A stretch of 64,000 bases of DNA from Clostridium fungisolvens (GCF_014193895.1 NZ_BLZR01000001.1:1364001-1428000), one strand, 5' to 3'. Positions 1 through 9,590 are shown, counted from the stretch's first letter. The notes: a model not told the origin generated them from the letters alone. Made by a program: numbers and translations.

Positions 1-876
1 GTAGTAGTGGCTAATCTAGTAGTTACCTTCACAAAAGCGGCAGCTTCAGCTGCACGTGTTAATGAAATCTTTGATACTAAAGGTTCGATAATAGATCCAG
101 AAATTTCTTTAGGTTCAAAAGAAATGGACGAAAGCAATCTAAGCAGTGATGCAATAGAATTTGAAAATGTGTCATTTACCTATAAAGGATCAAAGGAATA
201 TGCACTAAAAGATATCTCCTTTAAGTTAAGTAGAGGGCAAACATTTGGGATAATAGGGGCTACTGGATCAGGAAAAAGTACACTTATAAACCTTATACCT
301 AGATTTTATGATGCGGATGATGGTTGTATAAAAGTAAATGGTATTAAAGTGGAAAATTATAACCAAGTAAAGCTTAGAGAGAAAATAGGTGTAGTTCCAC
401 AGAAGGCTGTAGTATTTTCAGGAAGCATAAAGGAAAATCTAAAATGGGGTCTTGAGACTGCCTCTGATGAGGAAATAAAAAAAGCAGCAAAGATAGCACA
501 AGCTGCAGAATTCATCGAAAAACTTGAGTTTAAGTATGATACTAAAATTTCTCAAGGTGGAACTAATCTTTCTGGAGGGCAGAAGCAAAGGCTTACAATT
601 GCAAGAGCTTTAGTAAAGAAACCGCAGATTCTTATTTTAGATGATAGTTCAAGTGCATTGGATTATGCAACTGATGCTCAACTTAGAAAAGAACTTAAAG
701 ATAATACCGAAAGCATGACTTTAGTTATGGTTTCTCAAAGAGTCAATGCAGTAAAAGATGCTGATTTAATTTTGGTTTTAGATGATGGTGAACAAGTTGG
801 ATTGGGCACACATAAAGAACTTATAGAAACCTGTGAAGTTTATAAAGAAATTTGCCTCTCTCAGGTTGAGAAGTAG
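1..876 (+). CDS. ABC exporter half-transporter, ATP-binding subunit with degenerate site (5' end outside window)
   Basis: The frame is open to base 1, so the membrane domain lies upstream of the window. What is visible is the end of the transmembrane domain and a whole nucleotide-binding domain: Walker A GATGSGKST, signature LSGGQKQR and Walker B ILILDDSSSALD. The catalytic Glu after Walker B is Asp here, as in the degenerate site of heterodimeric type IV exporters (LmrC/BmrC/TM287 type). The next gene has the complementary pattern (canonical Glu, altered signature), so the two should form one heterodimeric exporter in the membrane. Substrate is unknown; lipids, peptides or drugs are usual for the family. 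The stop is part of the next gene's ribosome site. Confidence 0.93.
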   Translation, partial: VVVANLVVTFTKAAASAARVNEIFDTKGSIIDPEISLGSKEMDESNLSSDAIEFENVSFTYKGSKEYALKDISFKLSRGQTFGIIGATGSGKSTLINLIPRFYDADDGCIKVNGIKVENYNQVKLREKIGVVPQKAVVFSGSIKENLKWGLETASDEEIKKAAKIAQAAEFIEKLEFKYDTKISQGGTNLSGGQKQRLTIARALVKKPQILILDDSSSALDYATDAQLRKELKDNTESMTLVMVSQRVNAVKDADLILVLDDGEQVGLGTHKELIETCEVYKEICLSQVEK

Positions 877-888
877 GAGGTCATGTCA

Positions 889-2628
889 ATGAAAAATGGA
901 ACAATAATAAGAATACTCAGATATGTAAAGAAATATAGAATTCAATTAATTCTTGTTATAGTTTTTGCGCTAACAAGTAATATCCTTTCGATTGTGGCAC
1001 CTTTTTTCACTGGTAAAGCTATAGACTATATGGTTAAGAAAGGACAGGTAAATTTTTCTGCTATATTAAAGATAGTAGCGTTTCTTTCAATAATATATGG
1101 CTTAAGTGCAGTGCTTCAGTGGTTTTTATCTATTTTTACTAATGTAATATCAAATAGAACTGTTAAAGATATAAGAGACGAGTTGTTTGAAAAACTAAAT
1201 ACCATGCCACTTAAGTACTATGATAGTAAAGCTAATGGAGATATAATAAGCAGATTTACTAATGATATAGATGCAATTTCTGAGGGGCTACTACAAGGTA
1301 TAACTCAGCTGTTTTCTGGAATCATAACCTTTGTTGGTTCATTAATATTTATGCTTGATTTAAGTCCAGTTATAACTTTAGTGGTAGTTGTGATTACGCC
1401 GTTATGTTTCTTATTGTCTTCATTTATTGCAAAAAACTCTAAAAAGATGTTTAAAGAACAGTCAAAGACTCTTGGAGAGTTAAATGGATATATAGAAGAG
1501 ATAATTGGTAATCAAAAAATAGTTAAAGCTTTTAATTATGAAGAAAGATCAGAGGAAGCTTTTAAAGAAATCAATGGAAGATTATACGAATGTGGTAGAA
1601 GAGCTCAGTTTTTTTCTTCTTTAACTAATCCAGGTACAAGATATATAAACAATATTACTTATATTCTTTCAGGAATAATAGGAGCGATTGTTTCTGTAGC
1701 TGGAGGACTTTCAATAGGTAAGATTTCAAGTTTCTTAATTTATTCAAATCAATTTGCAAAACCTATTAATGATATAACAAGTATAGCAACCCAGCTACAG
1801 TCTGCTATAGCTTCAGCAGAGAGGGTATTTGCTATATTAGATGAACAGGGTGAGCCGTCAGAACAAAATAAACAGTCTAGAAACGAAGCGGTAGAAGGAA
1901 AAGTAGAATTTGAAAATGTAAGCTTTTCTTATAAAAAGGATAGACCCTTGATTGAAGGGTTGACCATGAATATAAATCCTGGCAGTACAGTAGCTATAGT
2001 TGGACCAACCGGTGCTGGCAAAACTACCTTAGTGAATTTACTTATGAGATTTTATGAAATTGATAAAGGTAAAATATTAATAGATGGACACGATATTAAG
2101 GAGGTAACAAAGGAAAGTGTAAGAAGTTCCTTCGGTATGGTACTTCAAGAAAGTTGGCTTTTTGCTGGAACTATAAGAGAAAATATAGCCTATGGAAAAG
2201 CTGATGCAACAGATGAAGCAATAGTAAATGCCTCAAAAGCTGCTTATGCACATAGCTTTATAAAGAGACTTCCAGAGGGATATGATACATTGATAACCGA
2301 AGATGGAGCTAATCTTTCTCAAGGGCAAAGGCAGTTATTAACTATAGCTAGAGTAATGCTTATGAATCCGTCTATGCTTATTCTAGATGAAGCAACAAGT
2401 AGTATTGATACCTTGACAGAGGCTAGAATACAAAAAGCTTTCCTATCACTTATGAAGGGAAGAACAAGTTTTGTTATAGCACATAGACTTTCTACCATAA
2501 GAGAAGCAGATTTAATACTGGTGATGAACAATGGAAAGATAATAGAACAAGGAAATCATGATGAGCTTCTTATGAAAAATGGTTTCTATGCAAAGCTATA
2601 TAATAGTCAGTATGCAGTGGCTAATTAG
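889..2628 (+). CDS. ABC exporter half-transporter, ATP-binding/permease subunit
   Basis: About 579 residues: six-helix exporter domain (roughly residues 15-300) and nucleotide-binding domain (335-575). Walker A is GPTGAGKTT near residue 372, and Walker B LILDEATSSID near 495 keeps the catalytic Glu. The signature is LSQGQRQ instead of LSGGQ, matching the partner of a degenerate-site subunit. The ribosome site AGGAGG (875-880) overlaps the upstream stop. It is 2 nt from an ATG at 883 but 8 nt from the ATG at 889, so 889 is preferred. It forms an operon with the preceding subunit, and the pair probably ends at the hairpin at 2657-2699. Confidence 0.94.
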   Translation: MKNGTIIRILRYVKKYRIQLILVIVFALTSNILSIVAPFFTGKAIDYMVKKGQVNFSAILKIVAFLSIIYGLSAVLQWFLSIFTNVISNRTVKDIRDELFEKLNTMPLKYYDSKANGDIISRFTNDIDAISEGLLQGITQLFSGIITFVGSLIFMLDLSPVITLVVVVITPLCFLLSSFIAKNSKKMFKEQSKTLGELNGYIEEIIGNQKIVKAFNYEERSEEAFKEINGRLYECGRRAQFFSSLTNPGTRYINNITYILSGIIGAIVSVAGGLSIGKISSFLIYSNQFAKPINDITSIATQLQSAIASAERVFAILDEQGEPSEQNKQSRNEAVEGKVEFENVSFSYKKDRPLIEGLTMNINPGSTVAIVGPTGAGKTTLVNLLMRFYEIDKGKILIDGHDIKEVTKESVRSSFGMVLQESWLFAGTIRENIAYGKADATDEAIVNASKAAYAHSFIKRLPEGYDTLITEDGANLSQGQRQLLTIARVMLMNPSMLILDEATSSIDTLTEARIQKAFLSLMKGRTSFVIAHRLSTIREADLILVMNNGKIIEQGNHDELLMKNGFYAKLYNSQYAVAN

Positions 2629-2656
2629 AATGTGATTTATAATTTATGGTATTAAA

Positions 2657-2699
2657 GAAACTTCTCAAACTTGAAAAAAATCAAGGAAGAGAAGTTTTT
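2657..2699 (+). terminator. Rho-independent terminator after the ABC exporter operon
   Basis: The outer stem AAACTTCTC/GAGAAGTTT encloses a second pairing CTTGA/TCAAG and runs into a T-rich stretch 30 nt after the exporter stop. Confidence 0.7.
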
Positions 2700-2711
2700 A
2701 TTCTTTAGGAA

Positions 2712-2905
2712 ATTATATCTCAATTATATCTGTGGATAATTATGAGAACAGAATTAAGACATAATATAAGTTAAAGAATGAAAAAAGAATAATATGTCGC
2801 CTGCCAGATTTTCCTCATATACATTCGGAAAGGCAGATGCGCAAAAAAATGTGTAAGATTTTTTTAGCCTAAACCTGGATGTTTCAATGTTTTTTATAAG
2901 TTTAG
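2712..2905. repeat. Dispersed structured repeat, copy B1
   Basis: First of four copies of an intergenic element (others at 41462, 49290 and 58545). Its core hairpin has stem CTGCC (2801-2805) with GGCAG (2832-2836), an inner stem TTTCC/GGAAA and a loop like TCATATACATTC, then ATGCGCAAAAA. The 5' 80 nt match the copy at 41466-41548. The 3' end (2860-2905, AAACCTGGATGTTTCAATG) matches the 5' module of the copies at 49290 and 58545, so the modules are shuffled. It sits between convergent genes. Confidence 0.75.
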
Positions 2906-3663
2906 ATAACGTTGATATTAAACTTTTTAATAGCCTCATAGATTTTAGAGGATGGTTTTTCTTCAGTAATGATATAATCAATATCGTCTAAATCAGCAAA
3001 TTTATAGGTGCCATCTATATTGAATTTTTCATTTTCAATTAGTATATAAACAGTTCTAGCAGAAGACATTATTGCTTTTTTTGTATTGCCTTCCTCTAGG
3101 TCAAAATTGCTTATGGTTCTATCAGAAAGATTTATGCCGCAACTACCCATGAAAGCTTTATTTACTCTATATCTTCTTATGCTTTCTATAGCTTCAGAAC
3201 CAATTATACCACCAAGACTCTTATTATAAGTCCCACCTATACAAATTATATTGACATTAGAGGAATCATTGAAAACAGAGGTTATCTCTACCATGTTAGT
3301 TATAACTGTAAACTTTTTTGTACTACTTGCAATAAGCTCAGCAAGCACAAAATTAATGCTTGATACATCTAAAAATATAGTGTCATTTTCCTCAATTAAG
3401 TCAAAAGCTTTTTCTGCGATAATTCTTTTAGATTCCAAGTTCTTAATCAATCTATTTGAGATACTGGTGCTTTCAGCAATGTTTCTTTTAAGAATAGCAC
3501 CACCATAAGTTCTTTTAATAGCTCCATCTTTTTCTAATTTTTGAAGATCCTTTCTTATCATACCTTCAGTAACATTAAATCTAATACTTAGATCTTTAAC
3601 TAATACCTTACCATCTTTTGATAGCAAGTCTAATATTTCATTTAAACGTTCTTCTGCAAACAT
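2902..3663 (-). CDS. DeoR/GlpR family transcriptional regulator
   Basis: 253 residues. An N-terminal winged helix-turn-helix (about residues 3-57, with the DeoR signature region from VKDLSIRFNVTEGMIRKDL to YGGAIL) is followed by a DeoR C-terminal sensor domain related to ribose-5-phosphate isomerase (about 75-235), which binds sugar phosphates in this family. The start at 3663 is chosen because GAGGAG lies 8 nt upstream; a longer frame to 3711 has no ribosome site. No sugar kinase or PTS gene is adjacent, so the target is unknown. The neighbours point away from or toward it without forming an operon. Confidence 0.9.
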   Translation of the reverse strand: MFAEERLNEILDLLSKDGKVLVKDLSIRFNVTEGMIRKDLQKLEKDGAIKRTYGGAILKRNIAESTSISNRLIKNLESKRIIAEKAFDLIEENDTIFLDVSSINFVLAELIASSTKKFTVITNMVEITSVFNDSSNVNIICIGGTYNKSLGGIIGSEAIESIRRYRVNKAFMGSCGINLSDRTISNFDLEEGNTKKAIMSSARTVYILIENEKFNIDGTYKFADLDDIDYIITEEKPSSKIYEAIKKFNINVI

Positions 3664-3868
3664 AAGTTTTACTCCTCTATATAAATAATCAATTTTATTG
3701 TTTGTTATCATTTATTATCTTAAGCACTAGTTATATTATAGCCTAAAATTATTAATAAGTAAGCCTGTTTTAAAATCATGGGCTAAGGTAATGTAGTATT
3801 AATACAACAAAGGCATATTTTCTAGACAATTTAGTGTTTGATTGAAATGATAAGAAGTGATAAAGTTT

Positions 3869-3911
3869 GAAGGCTCTATTGATAAATTTGAGATTTTATC
3901 AATAAAGCCTT
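3869..3911 (-). terminator. Terminator-like hairpin downstream of the histidine phosphatase gene
   Basis: Inverted repeat AAGGCT...TTGATAAA / TTTATCAATAAAGCCTT just past the stop of the minus-strand gene ending at 3925. The stem is clear, but the T tract on the minus strand is weak. Confidence 0.5.
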
Positions 3912-3924
3912 ATAGGAAGGATTA

Positions 3925-4533
3925 CTATAGATGGTGTAAATCATTTATTGAAACCATTCTAGGTTCAAGTTTATCATTAAAAGTAATTTCGTTTATAGAT
4001 GTATTCCCTAGATTAAACTTGTGATACATATTCATCTTCCATTCAAAAAGTCCTATAAGAGCGGCTTTTATTATGCCTCCATGAGCAACTATTACAATTC
4101 TTGAACCTTTATGTTCCTCAACAATTTTTAATATAGCCTTTTGGGCTCTATCACTTGCTGCTTTGATAGATTGTTCACCACCACAAATAGGACCTATAAG
4201 CTCATCTTGTCGCCATCTTAAGAATTCTTCAGAGTAGGTTTCTTTTATTTCAGAGATAGTTAGTCCTTCCCAATCTCCAAAGTTTATTTCTCTTAAATTA
4301 AATTCTTCAACTGGTTTTATAGTTGTATCTTCACAAATTGTGTCAGCAGTTTTTTTTGCTCTGCTAAGTGGACTAGTATATACATAATCAAAAGACTCTT
4401 TTAATCTATCTTTTAACTTTCTTGCTTGATTAAATCCATTATCTGAAAGCTCTATATCGATGCAACCCTGAAACCTTCCTTCAGTGTTCCACTTTGTTTC
4501 TCCATGTCTTACTAAATACAAAGTAGTTTTCAT
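3925..4533 (-). CDS. Histidine phosphatase family protein (phosphoglycerate mutase/CobC-like)
   Basis: 202 residues. The N-terminal phosphohistidine motif LVRHGET (residues 7-13) and the later VAHGG motif are the two catalytic histidine regions. REINFGDWEG supplies the acidic residue usual in cofactor-independent phosphatases of this superfamily. Length and sequence fit alpha-ribazole phosphatase/CobC-like and general sugar-phosphate phosphatases. No cobalamin gene is nearby, so substrate is left open. The start at 4533 has a GGGGGT ribosome site 4 nt upstream; the longer frame to 4578 lacks one. Confidence 0.88.
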   Translation of the reverse strand: MKTTLYLVRHGETKWNTEGRFQGCIDIELSDNGFNQARKLKDRLKESFDYVYTSPLSRAKKTADTICEDTTIKPVEEFNLREINFGDWEGLTISEIKETYSEEFLRWRQDELIGPICGGEQSIKAASDRAQKAILKIVEEHKGSRIVIVAHGGIIKAALIGLFEWKMNMYHKFNLGNTSINEITFNDKLEPRMVSINDLHHL

Positions 4534-4827
4534 TTTTACCCCCGAAATTATTGTTATAAAAATTATTCTCCTGCTCAAATTTCCTCTAGCATTAAATATA
4601 AATTTATATTATACGTAGACAATTTATAAGTCAATATTGTTATTACACTGCTACAATACAAATAATGAATAGAAGACCATAAATTCAAAAACATAAAAAT
4701 ATAAAAATATTTAATTAAATAATTATATGGATATATAGGAAATATGCGCTTTCGCTGTATAAAGCACTGGGAAAATGATATATAAGGCAAGAGTTTATTG
4801 ACCTTAAAGCATTTACGATACAAGTTT

Positions 4828-5835
4828 TTATAATTGATGCGTAAATACTTGAACAAAAAGACTGACAATACTTACTGAAAGCCAAACAATAAGGCCTAGC
4901 AAGATAGGTTTAAATCCACTGCTTATCATTTTCTTAAAGTCAGATTTAAGTCCTACAGCAGATAGGGCCATTACTATCAAAAATTTTCCAATACTATTTA
5001 TATGTTGTATAGTGTACTCAGAAAAAAAACCTAAAGTATTGAGTAGTGAGGCAGCTAAGAACCATAATATAAACCACGGAAATATTTTTGACATATTTAA
5101 ATTTACTGAATTACCAACACTGGTGGTTTTCTTTTTCTGTACAGACATTATAATAGAAAATATTATTGATATAGGGATTATAATTGTAGTTCTTGTAAGT
5201 TTAACTATGGTAGCATATTCTCCAGCTATGTTACTGAAGACATATCCTGCAGCAACAACTGATGAAGTATCATTAATTGCGGTACCTGCCCATAGTCCAA
5301 AGGCTCTATTTGAAAGCTTAAGTATATGACCTAAAGTTGGAAATATAAGTACTGCTAGTATATTAAACAAAAATATTGTGGAGATCGAGTAGGAGATTTC
5401 ACTATCATCTGCATCAATAATTGGGGAGATTGAAGCAATGGCTGAACCTCCGCAGATGGCAGTACCAACAGCTATAAGAGATTTTAATTTCCAAGGTATA
5501 TTTAAAAGATTGCCAAAAATAAAAGCTGTAACAAAAGCGGTTAGTAAAGTGAAAAACATAACATAAACAGATTCTTTCCCTGTATACCAAACCTGCTTTA
5601 AACTCAGTCCAGCCCCTAGAATTACAATGGACCACTGTAATATTATCTTTGATGTAAAATCTATTCCTTCCGAGTATTTTATAGGTGTCTTAAAAACATT
5701 GTTTATAATTATACCTATGACAATTCCAAATACAGCACCGCCTATTACAGGGAATTTATAACCTAAAATATTAGCAACTAAAGCTATGATAAAGGAAAAA
5801 ACAATTCCTTGTAAGTTCTTCTTTAACCAACTCAT
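4828..5835 (-). CDS. YeiH/UPF0324 family membrane transporter (putative sulfate exporter family)
   Basis: 335 residues with about ten hydrophobic helices. Conserved family features include GAVFGIVIGI, VGTAICGGSAIASISPII and a central AGTAINDTSSVVAAG block. The family is annotated as putative sulfate exporters, but substrate evidence is thin. The start at 5835 follows AAGGAG by 9 nt; the longer frame to 5895 has none. It is divergent from a LysR regulator at 6036, the arrangement seen for yeiH/yeiE in E. coli. Two matching ATAAG-N5-TTAT palindromes lie in the shared upstream region and suggest control by that regulator. Confidence 0.88.
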   Translation of the reverse strand: MSWLKKNLQGIVFSFIIALVANILGYKFPVIGGAVFGIVIGIIINNVFKTPIKYSEGIDFTSKIILQWSIVILGAGLSLKQVWYTGKESVYVMFFTLLTAFVTAFIFGNLLNIPWKLKSLIAVGTAICGGSAIASISPIIDADDSEISYSISTIFLFNILAVLIFPTLGHILKLSNRAFGLWAGTAINDTSSVVAAGYVFSNIAGEYATIVKLTRTTIIIPISIIFSIIMSVQKKKTTSVGNSVNLNMSKIFPWFILWFLAASLLNTLGFFSEYTIQHINSIGKFLIVMALSAVGLKSDFKKMISSGFKPILLGLIVWLSVSIVSLFVQVFTHQL

Positions 5836-5862
5836 AATGTGATACTCCTTTTTTATATTAGT

Positions 5863-5877
5863 ATAAGTGAAGATTAT
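5863..5877. promoter_or_regulatory. Candidate LysR operator near yeiH-like gene
   Basis: ATAAG-TGAAG-ATTAT is an imperfect palindrome 28 nt upstream of the transporter start. It matches the perfect palindrome at 5977-5991 in spacing and half-site. LysR regulators commonly bind such paired sites in divergent intergenic regions. Confidence 0.4.
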
Positions 5878-5976
5878 TTTAGTAAATATATGCATATATT
5901 AGCGTCAACTTTATTGACACATCTTTAATATAGTATCATCGTAAAGAAAAATCCAATTAGAAGTTTTTATATTACT

Positions 5977-5991
5977 ATAAGTAAAACTTAT
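5977..5991. promoter_or_regulatory. Candidate LysR operator near the regulator gene
   Basis: ATAAG-TAAAA-CTTAT is a perfect 5+5 bp palindrome of the T-N11-A class, 45 nt upstream of the LysR gene start. Confidence 0.5.
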
Positions 5992-6035
5992 GTGATATTA
6001 TTTTGTATAAGCAAGTATTATATTTGGAGGTAGAT

Positions 6036-6920
6036 ATGATTGATGTAAGATTAAAAACCTTTATGACTGTTGCAGAACTCAAAAACTTTACAAGGGCCTC
6101 TGAAGCTTTAAATATAACGCAGCCTGCTGTATCTCAGCATATAAGGTTTTTAGAAGAGGAATATGATGTAAAGCTATTTACCAGAGATGGAAAAGAAGTT
6201 AGATTGACTGAAGAAGGAGAGATATTATATAAGCATTCGAAAGAAATACAGCTTCACTATAAGGCTCTTGAAGTGGAACTTAAAAATAAAAACGCTATCA
6301 ATAGGACTTATAATATAGGTGCCAGTATGACAATTGGAGGATATATACTTCCTGCCATTCTAGGAAAATATAAAAAAGTACATACCAATACTAAGCTATT
6401 TCTTCAGGTTAGTAATACAAATAACATACTGGAAAGGTTATATAAAGGAGACATTGATCTTGCAATTGTTGAAGGCGATTTTGATAGAAATAAATTTATA
6501 CATAAAAAGCTTAAGGATGACGAACTTGTATTAGCTGTTTCAATAGAACATCAATTTGCCAAAAGAAAAGAAGTTGATATAAAAGAAGTGCTAGAAGGAG
6601 AGTTGATACTGAGGGAAAAGGGCTCGGGAACTAGGAATATATTTGAAAAAAGGTTGATTGAATTAAATATTATAAATAGTGAATTATCAGGCTATATGGA
6701 GATAGGAAGCATCAGTGCGATAAAATCTTTAATCAATGCAAATCTGGGATATTCAGTAATATCTAAAGAAACTATTTTAAACGAAATAAAATCAGGTGAT
6801 ATAAAGGTAGTGCCCATTAAAGGGTTTAAGATTTATAGAGAGTTTAACTTTGTTTATATAAAAGACCATCTAGAAGATTTTATTGAAGAATTTTTTGGAT
6901 TTTACAAAAGTGTAAAATAG
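6036..6920 (+). CDS. LysR family transcriptional regulator
   Basis: 294 residues. The N-terminal winged helix-turn-helix (residues 3-62: LKTFMTVAELKNFTRASEAL, then NITQPAVSQHIRFLEEEY) is followed by a periplasmic-binding-like effector domain (about 88-290). The C-terminal region resembles the CysL/YeiE branch. ATG at 6036 is chosen because GGAGG lies 6 nt upstream; the in-frame ATG at 6003 has no ribosome site. The divergent partner is the YeiH-like transporter, so autoregulation and control of that gene are likely. Confidence 0.93.
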   Translation: MIDVRLKTFMTVAELKNFTRASEALNITQPAVSQHIRFLEEEYDVKLFTRDGKEVRLTEEGEILYKHSKEIQLHYKALEVELKNKNAINRTYNIGASMTIGGYILPAILGKYKKVHTNTKLFLQVSNTNNILERLYKGDIDLAIVEGDFDRNKFIHKKLKDDELVLAVSIEHQFAKRKEVDIKEVLEGELILREKGSGTRNIFEKRLIELNIINSELSGYMEIGSISAIKSLINANLGYSVISKETILNEIKSGDIKVVPIKGFKIYREFNFVYIKDHLEDFIEEFFGFYKSVK

Positions 6921-7043
6921 AAGCATATAGGTAATCTTTAATTGAGACTTAAGTAATGCTGCTGATGAATTTATATTTTTAGTTTTTAGAAATATATGAA
7001 TGGATATTTAAGTTGGTAATCACATAATAAAAGGAGAGGGAAA

Positions 7044-8273
7044 ATGAGAATAACTAAAAAAGAGGCTGCGCGGTTTATTTTAAATCATCAAAAGCTGCTT
7101 CCATCAAGAGAGCTCAAAGGAAAGAATGGAATAATGGAGTTTATAAATCTAGTCGGAGCCATTCAGTTTGATCCACTAGATGTGGCTGGATACAATTCTA
7201 ATCTTGTGTTGCAGTCAAGAATAAAGAACTTTAAAGCTAGCATGCTCTATGAACTGCTGTACGAAGATAGAAAGCTTATTGATGGTTGGGATAAAAATAT
7301 GTGCATTTTTAGCACTGAAGATTGGCCGTATTTTAAAAGGTATAGAGAAGAATGGTTCGAAAGATTTTCTAATAGGGATGTTGAAATAGATAAAATTTTA
7401 GAGTTTATAAGAAGGGATATTAGAGAAAAGGGACCACTTTCATCAAAAGATTTAGAATTTGATACAAAAGTAGATTGGGCATGGGCACCAACAAGGGCAT
7501 CAAGAGCTGCGCTTGAGAGTATGTATTTCTGGGGAGAACTTATAGTTCATCATAAGTTACGCACAAGAAGATTCTATGATTTTGCAGATAAATATATTGA
7601 GAAAGAAATACTTGAAAAAGTTGATCCTAATAAAAACTTAACAGAATATTTTAAATGGGCAATTAAAAGAAGAATAGGTGCAATAGGGCTTTTATGGAAT
7701 AAGCCTAGCGATGCATGGCTTGGTATACATTGGATGAAGAGTGACGATAGAAAGACAGCCTTTCAAGAATTAATAGATGGTGGGGAGGTGCTGCCAATTG
7801 AAGTCGAAGATATTGAACATATACTCTATATAAGAAAAGATGACATTAAAGCTCTTTACAAGACATTAAGTAGTTCAAAAGTACCGAGTAAAGCTTCATT
7901 TATAGCTCCGCTGGATAATCTGATGTGGGATAGAAAATTAATAAAAGAAATATTTGAGTTTCAATATACATGGGAGGTATATAAACCTAAAGAAATAAGA
8001 GAGTATGGGTATTATGTGCTGCCAGTATTATATAAAGATAAGTTTATAGCAAGGTTTGAACCTAAATATAATAAAAAAAGTAAAACTTTAGAGATAATAA
8101 ATTGGTGGTGGGAAGAGAATATAACTTTAACTAAAGCTATGGAAAATGCTTTAGTGAAATGTTTTAGTGACTTTATGGAATATCTTGGTGCAGAATATAT
8201 CGAGGTAAATGGAATAGATGTGCTTGAGAAACTAGTGTTTAACACAAATCTAGTAAACAAGAAGCTGCCTTAA
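7044..8273 (+). CDS. YcaQ-type winged-helix DNA glycosylase (HTH_42/DUF1006)
   Basis: 409 residues matching the winged-helix HTH_42 family, which includes E. coli YcaQ/AlkX (interstrand crosslink glycosylase) and Streptomyces AlkZ. The GAIQFDPLDVAGYN block near residues 38-51 holds a QxD motif (Q41, D43), as in the YcaQ branch, rather than the QxQ of AlkZ. A later block APLDNLMWDRKLI is also typical. The expected role is removal of bulky alkylated or crosslinked bases. The ribosome site AGGAGAGGG fits the start. It appears monocistronic with no natural product cluster nearby. Confidence 0.82.
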   Translation: MRITKKEAARFILNHQKLLPSRELKGKNGIMEFINLVGAIQFDPLDVAGYNSNLVLQSRIKNFKASMLYELLYEDRKLIDGWDKNMCIFSTEDWPYFKRYREEWFERFSNRDVEIDKILEFIRRDIREKGPLSSKDLEFDTKVDWAWAPTRASRAALESMYFWGELIVHHKLRTRRFYDFADKYIEKEILEKVDPNKNLTEYFKWAIKRRIGAIGLLWNKPSDAWLGIHWMKSDDRKTAFQELIDGGEVLPIEVEDIEHILYIRKDDIKALYKTLSSSKVPSKASFIAPLDNLMWDRKLIKEIFEFQYTWEVYKPKEIREYGYYVLPVLYKDKFIARFEPKYNKKSKTLEIINWWWEENITLTKAMENALVKCFSDFMEYLGAEYIEVNGIDVLEKLVFNTNLVNKKLP

Positions 8274-8304
8274 ATAGGGCAGCTCTTTTTAATTAACGTT
8301 TATT

Positions 8305-9375
8305 TTATAGTTTTTTAGGTTTCAACAAAAATATCAAAAACACGAAAAACGGTATTATAACGTAATTAGCTAAGTTTATATAAACATAATAGTCTAACAG
8401 TTTAAAAAGATTAAATAGATTCCTGCTGCATAAGTAGGCTGTAATATATAAAGCTATGCTTATTGCTATAAGTACAGAAGTTCTATTTAGTTTATAGTGT
8501 TCAAAAATTTTCATTAGTACTTGAAGAGTTACTACTAATTTGATAAACCAGCCTCCAACTATCTGAAGCATGACAAACAATTCGCCTGCTTCTAAAAAGC
8601 CAAAGTGACGTATAAGTTGAGTTTGAACAAGTTTTGGATAGGACATAGAATTAAATACGTCTATTTCAAAAGTTGATAGATTTCCAAGCATTGAAAAGAT
8701 TTGCATCTGAATTACGAAAATTATTCCTAGTGTTCCCCAAAGGCGTATATTTTTCGTATCTTTAATATCATAAAATAGGGGGAAGATTATTGCTACACTG
8801 GCATATGCGCCTACAAGTTTAATGGTTGAAATTAAAAGCTTTAAATTGAAACCATATTCAAGTATAGGAAGTAATCTTATGTATTCTTTATATTTTGCAG
8901 TCATAATAGCTAATATTACACCTGAAATGCTTATAAAAAAGATACCTATAAGCACAGAAATGAGTACTGCGTTGTATCCTCTCTTAACTACATATGCTGC
9001 GGCAGGAATAGTAAGGAGTAACAGCTGCCAGGTTCTTGTATAAATTAAGAAGTTAACATTCATTGCACTAGCTTCTACACTTGCACATTCCGTAAGCGTT
9101 AAGAACAAATTTAATACAAAAAGTCCTATGAAAATAGACCCTAAAAATTTTCCTAAGGAACTTGTGTAAATCTCAATGAAATTGTAACAACATTTTCTTT
9201 TATAGACGAAGAGAATAAATGAAAAATATAGCAATATAAAAGCTGAAGCTAATATTAAGCAAATCCAAGTATCGCGTCCACTTAGTTTAGTAAATATAGT
9301 TGGATAAGTCTTTATTGAAACAACAGTGAGTGATGCAATTAGAAAAAATAAGTGTTTTGACGATATTTTACCCAT
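8305..9375 (-). CDS. gerKB: Spore germination permease, GerAB/GerKB family
   Basis: 356 residues, about ten transmembrane helices, APC-superfamily fold: the B subunit of a germinant receptor in the spore inner membrane, which binds the germinant. The start at 9375 has AAGGAG 5 nt upstream; the longer frame to 9537 adds an implausible N-terminal stretch. It is divergent from the A and C subunit genes. This is the layout described for the C. perfringens gerK locus (monocistronic gerKB, opposite gerKA-gerKC), so the gerK name is an inference from gene order. Forespore (sigma G) control is expected; I could not pick a convincing promoter. Confidence 0.88.
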   Translation of the reverse strand: MGKISSKHLFFLIASLTVVSIKTYPTIFTKLSGRDTWICLILASAFILLYFSFILFVYKRKCCYNFIEIYTSSLGKFLGSIFIGLFVLNLFLTLTECASVEASAMNVNFLIYTRTWQLLLLTIPAAAYVVKRGYNAVLISVLIGIFFISISGVILAIMTAKYKEYIRLLPILEYGFNLKLLISTIKLVGAYASVAIIFPLFYDIKDTKNIRLWGTLGIIFVIQMQIFSMLGNLSTFEIDVFNSMSYPKLVQTQLIRHFGFLEAGELFVMLQIVGGWFIKLVVTLQVLMKIFEHYKLNRTSVLIAISIALYITAYLCSRNLFNLFKLLDYYVYINLANYVIIPFFVFLIFLLKPKKL

Positions 9376-9590
9376 GATATCTCCTTTAAATGATATTTGT
9401 ACATTATGCTTAATGACTATAATAAAGCTAAAAATATTCAGTTTTGTTAAATCGTTATATATACAGGTAATAACGATGATGTTGTAGATAAAGGTTACGA
9501 TAAGTAACAAAAGATACTTGTCTGCATATATATTCAATTATTGACACAATCTATATTATAAAATCATTAATAGAGAAAAAGGTGTTGATA

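Noticed and set aside
2754..2981. 75-codon minus-strand frame
   Set aside because: Lies over the structured repeat and the end of the DeoR gene; low-complexity and without a ribosome site.
4575..4868. 97-codon minus-strand frame between the phosphatase and YeiH-like genes
   Set aside because: AT-driven composition, overlaps the transporter end, no ribosome site; 4534-4827 appears to be plain intergenic DNA.
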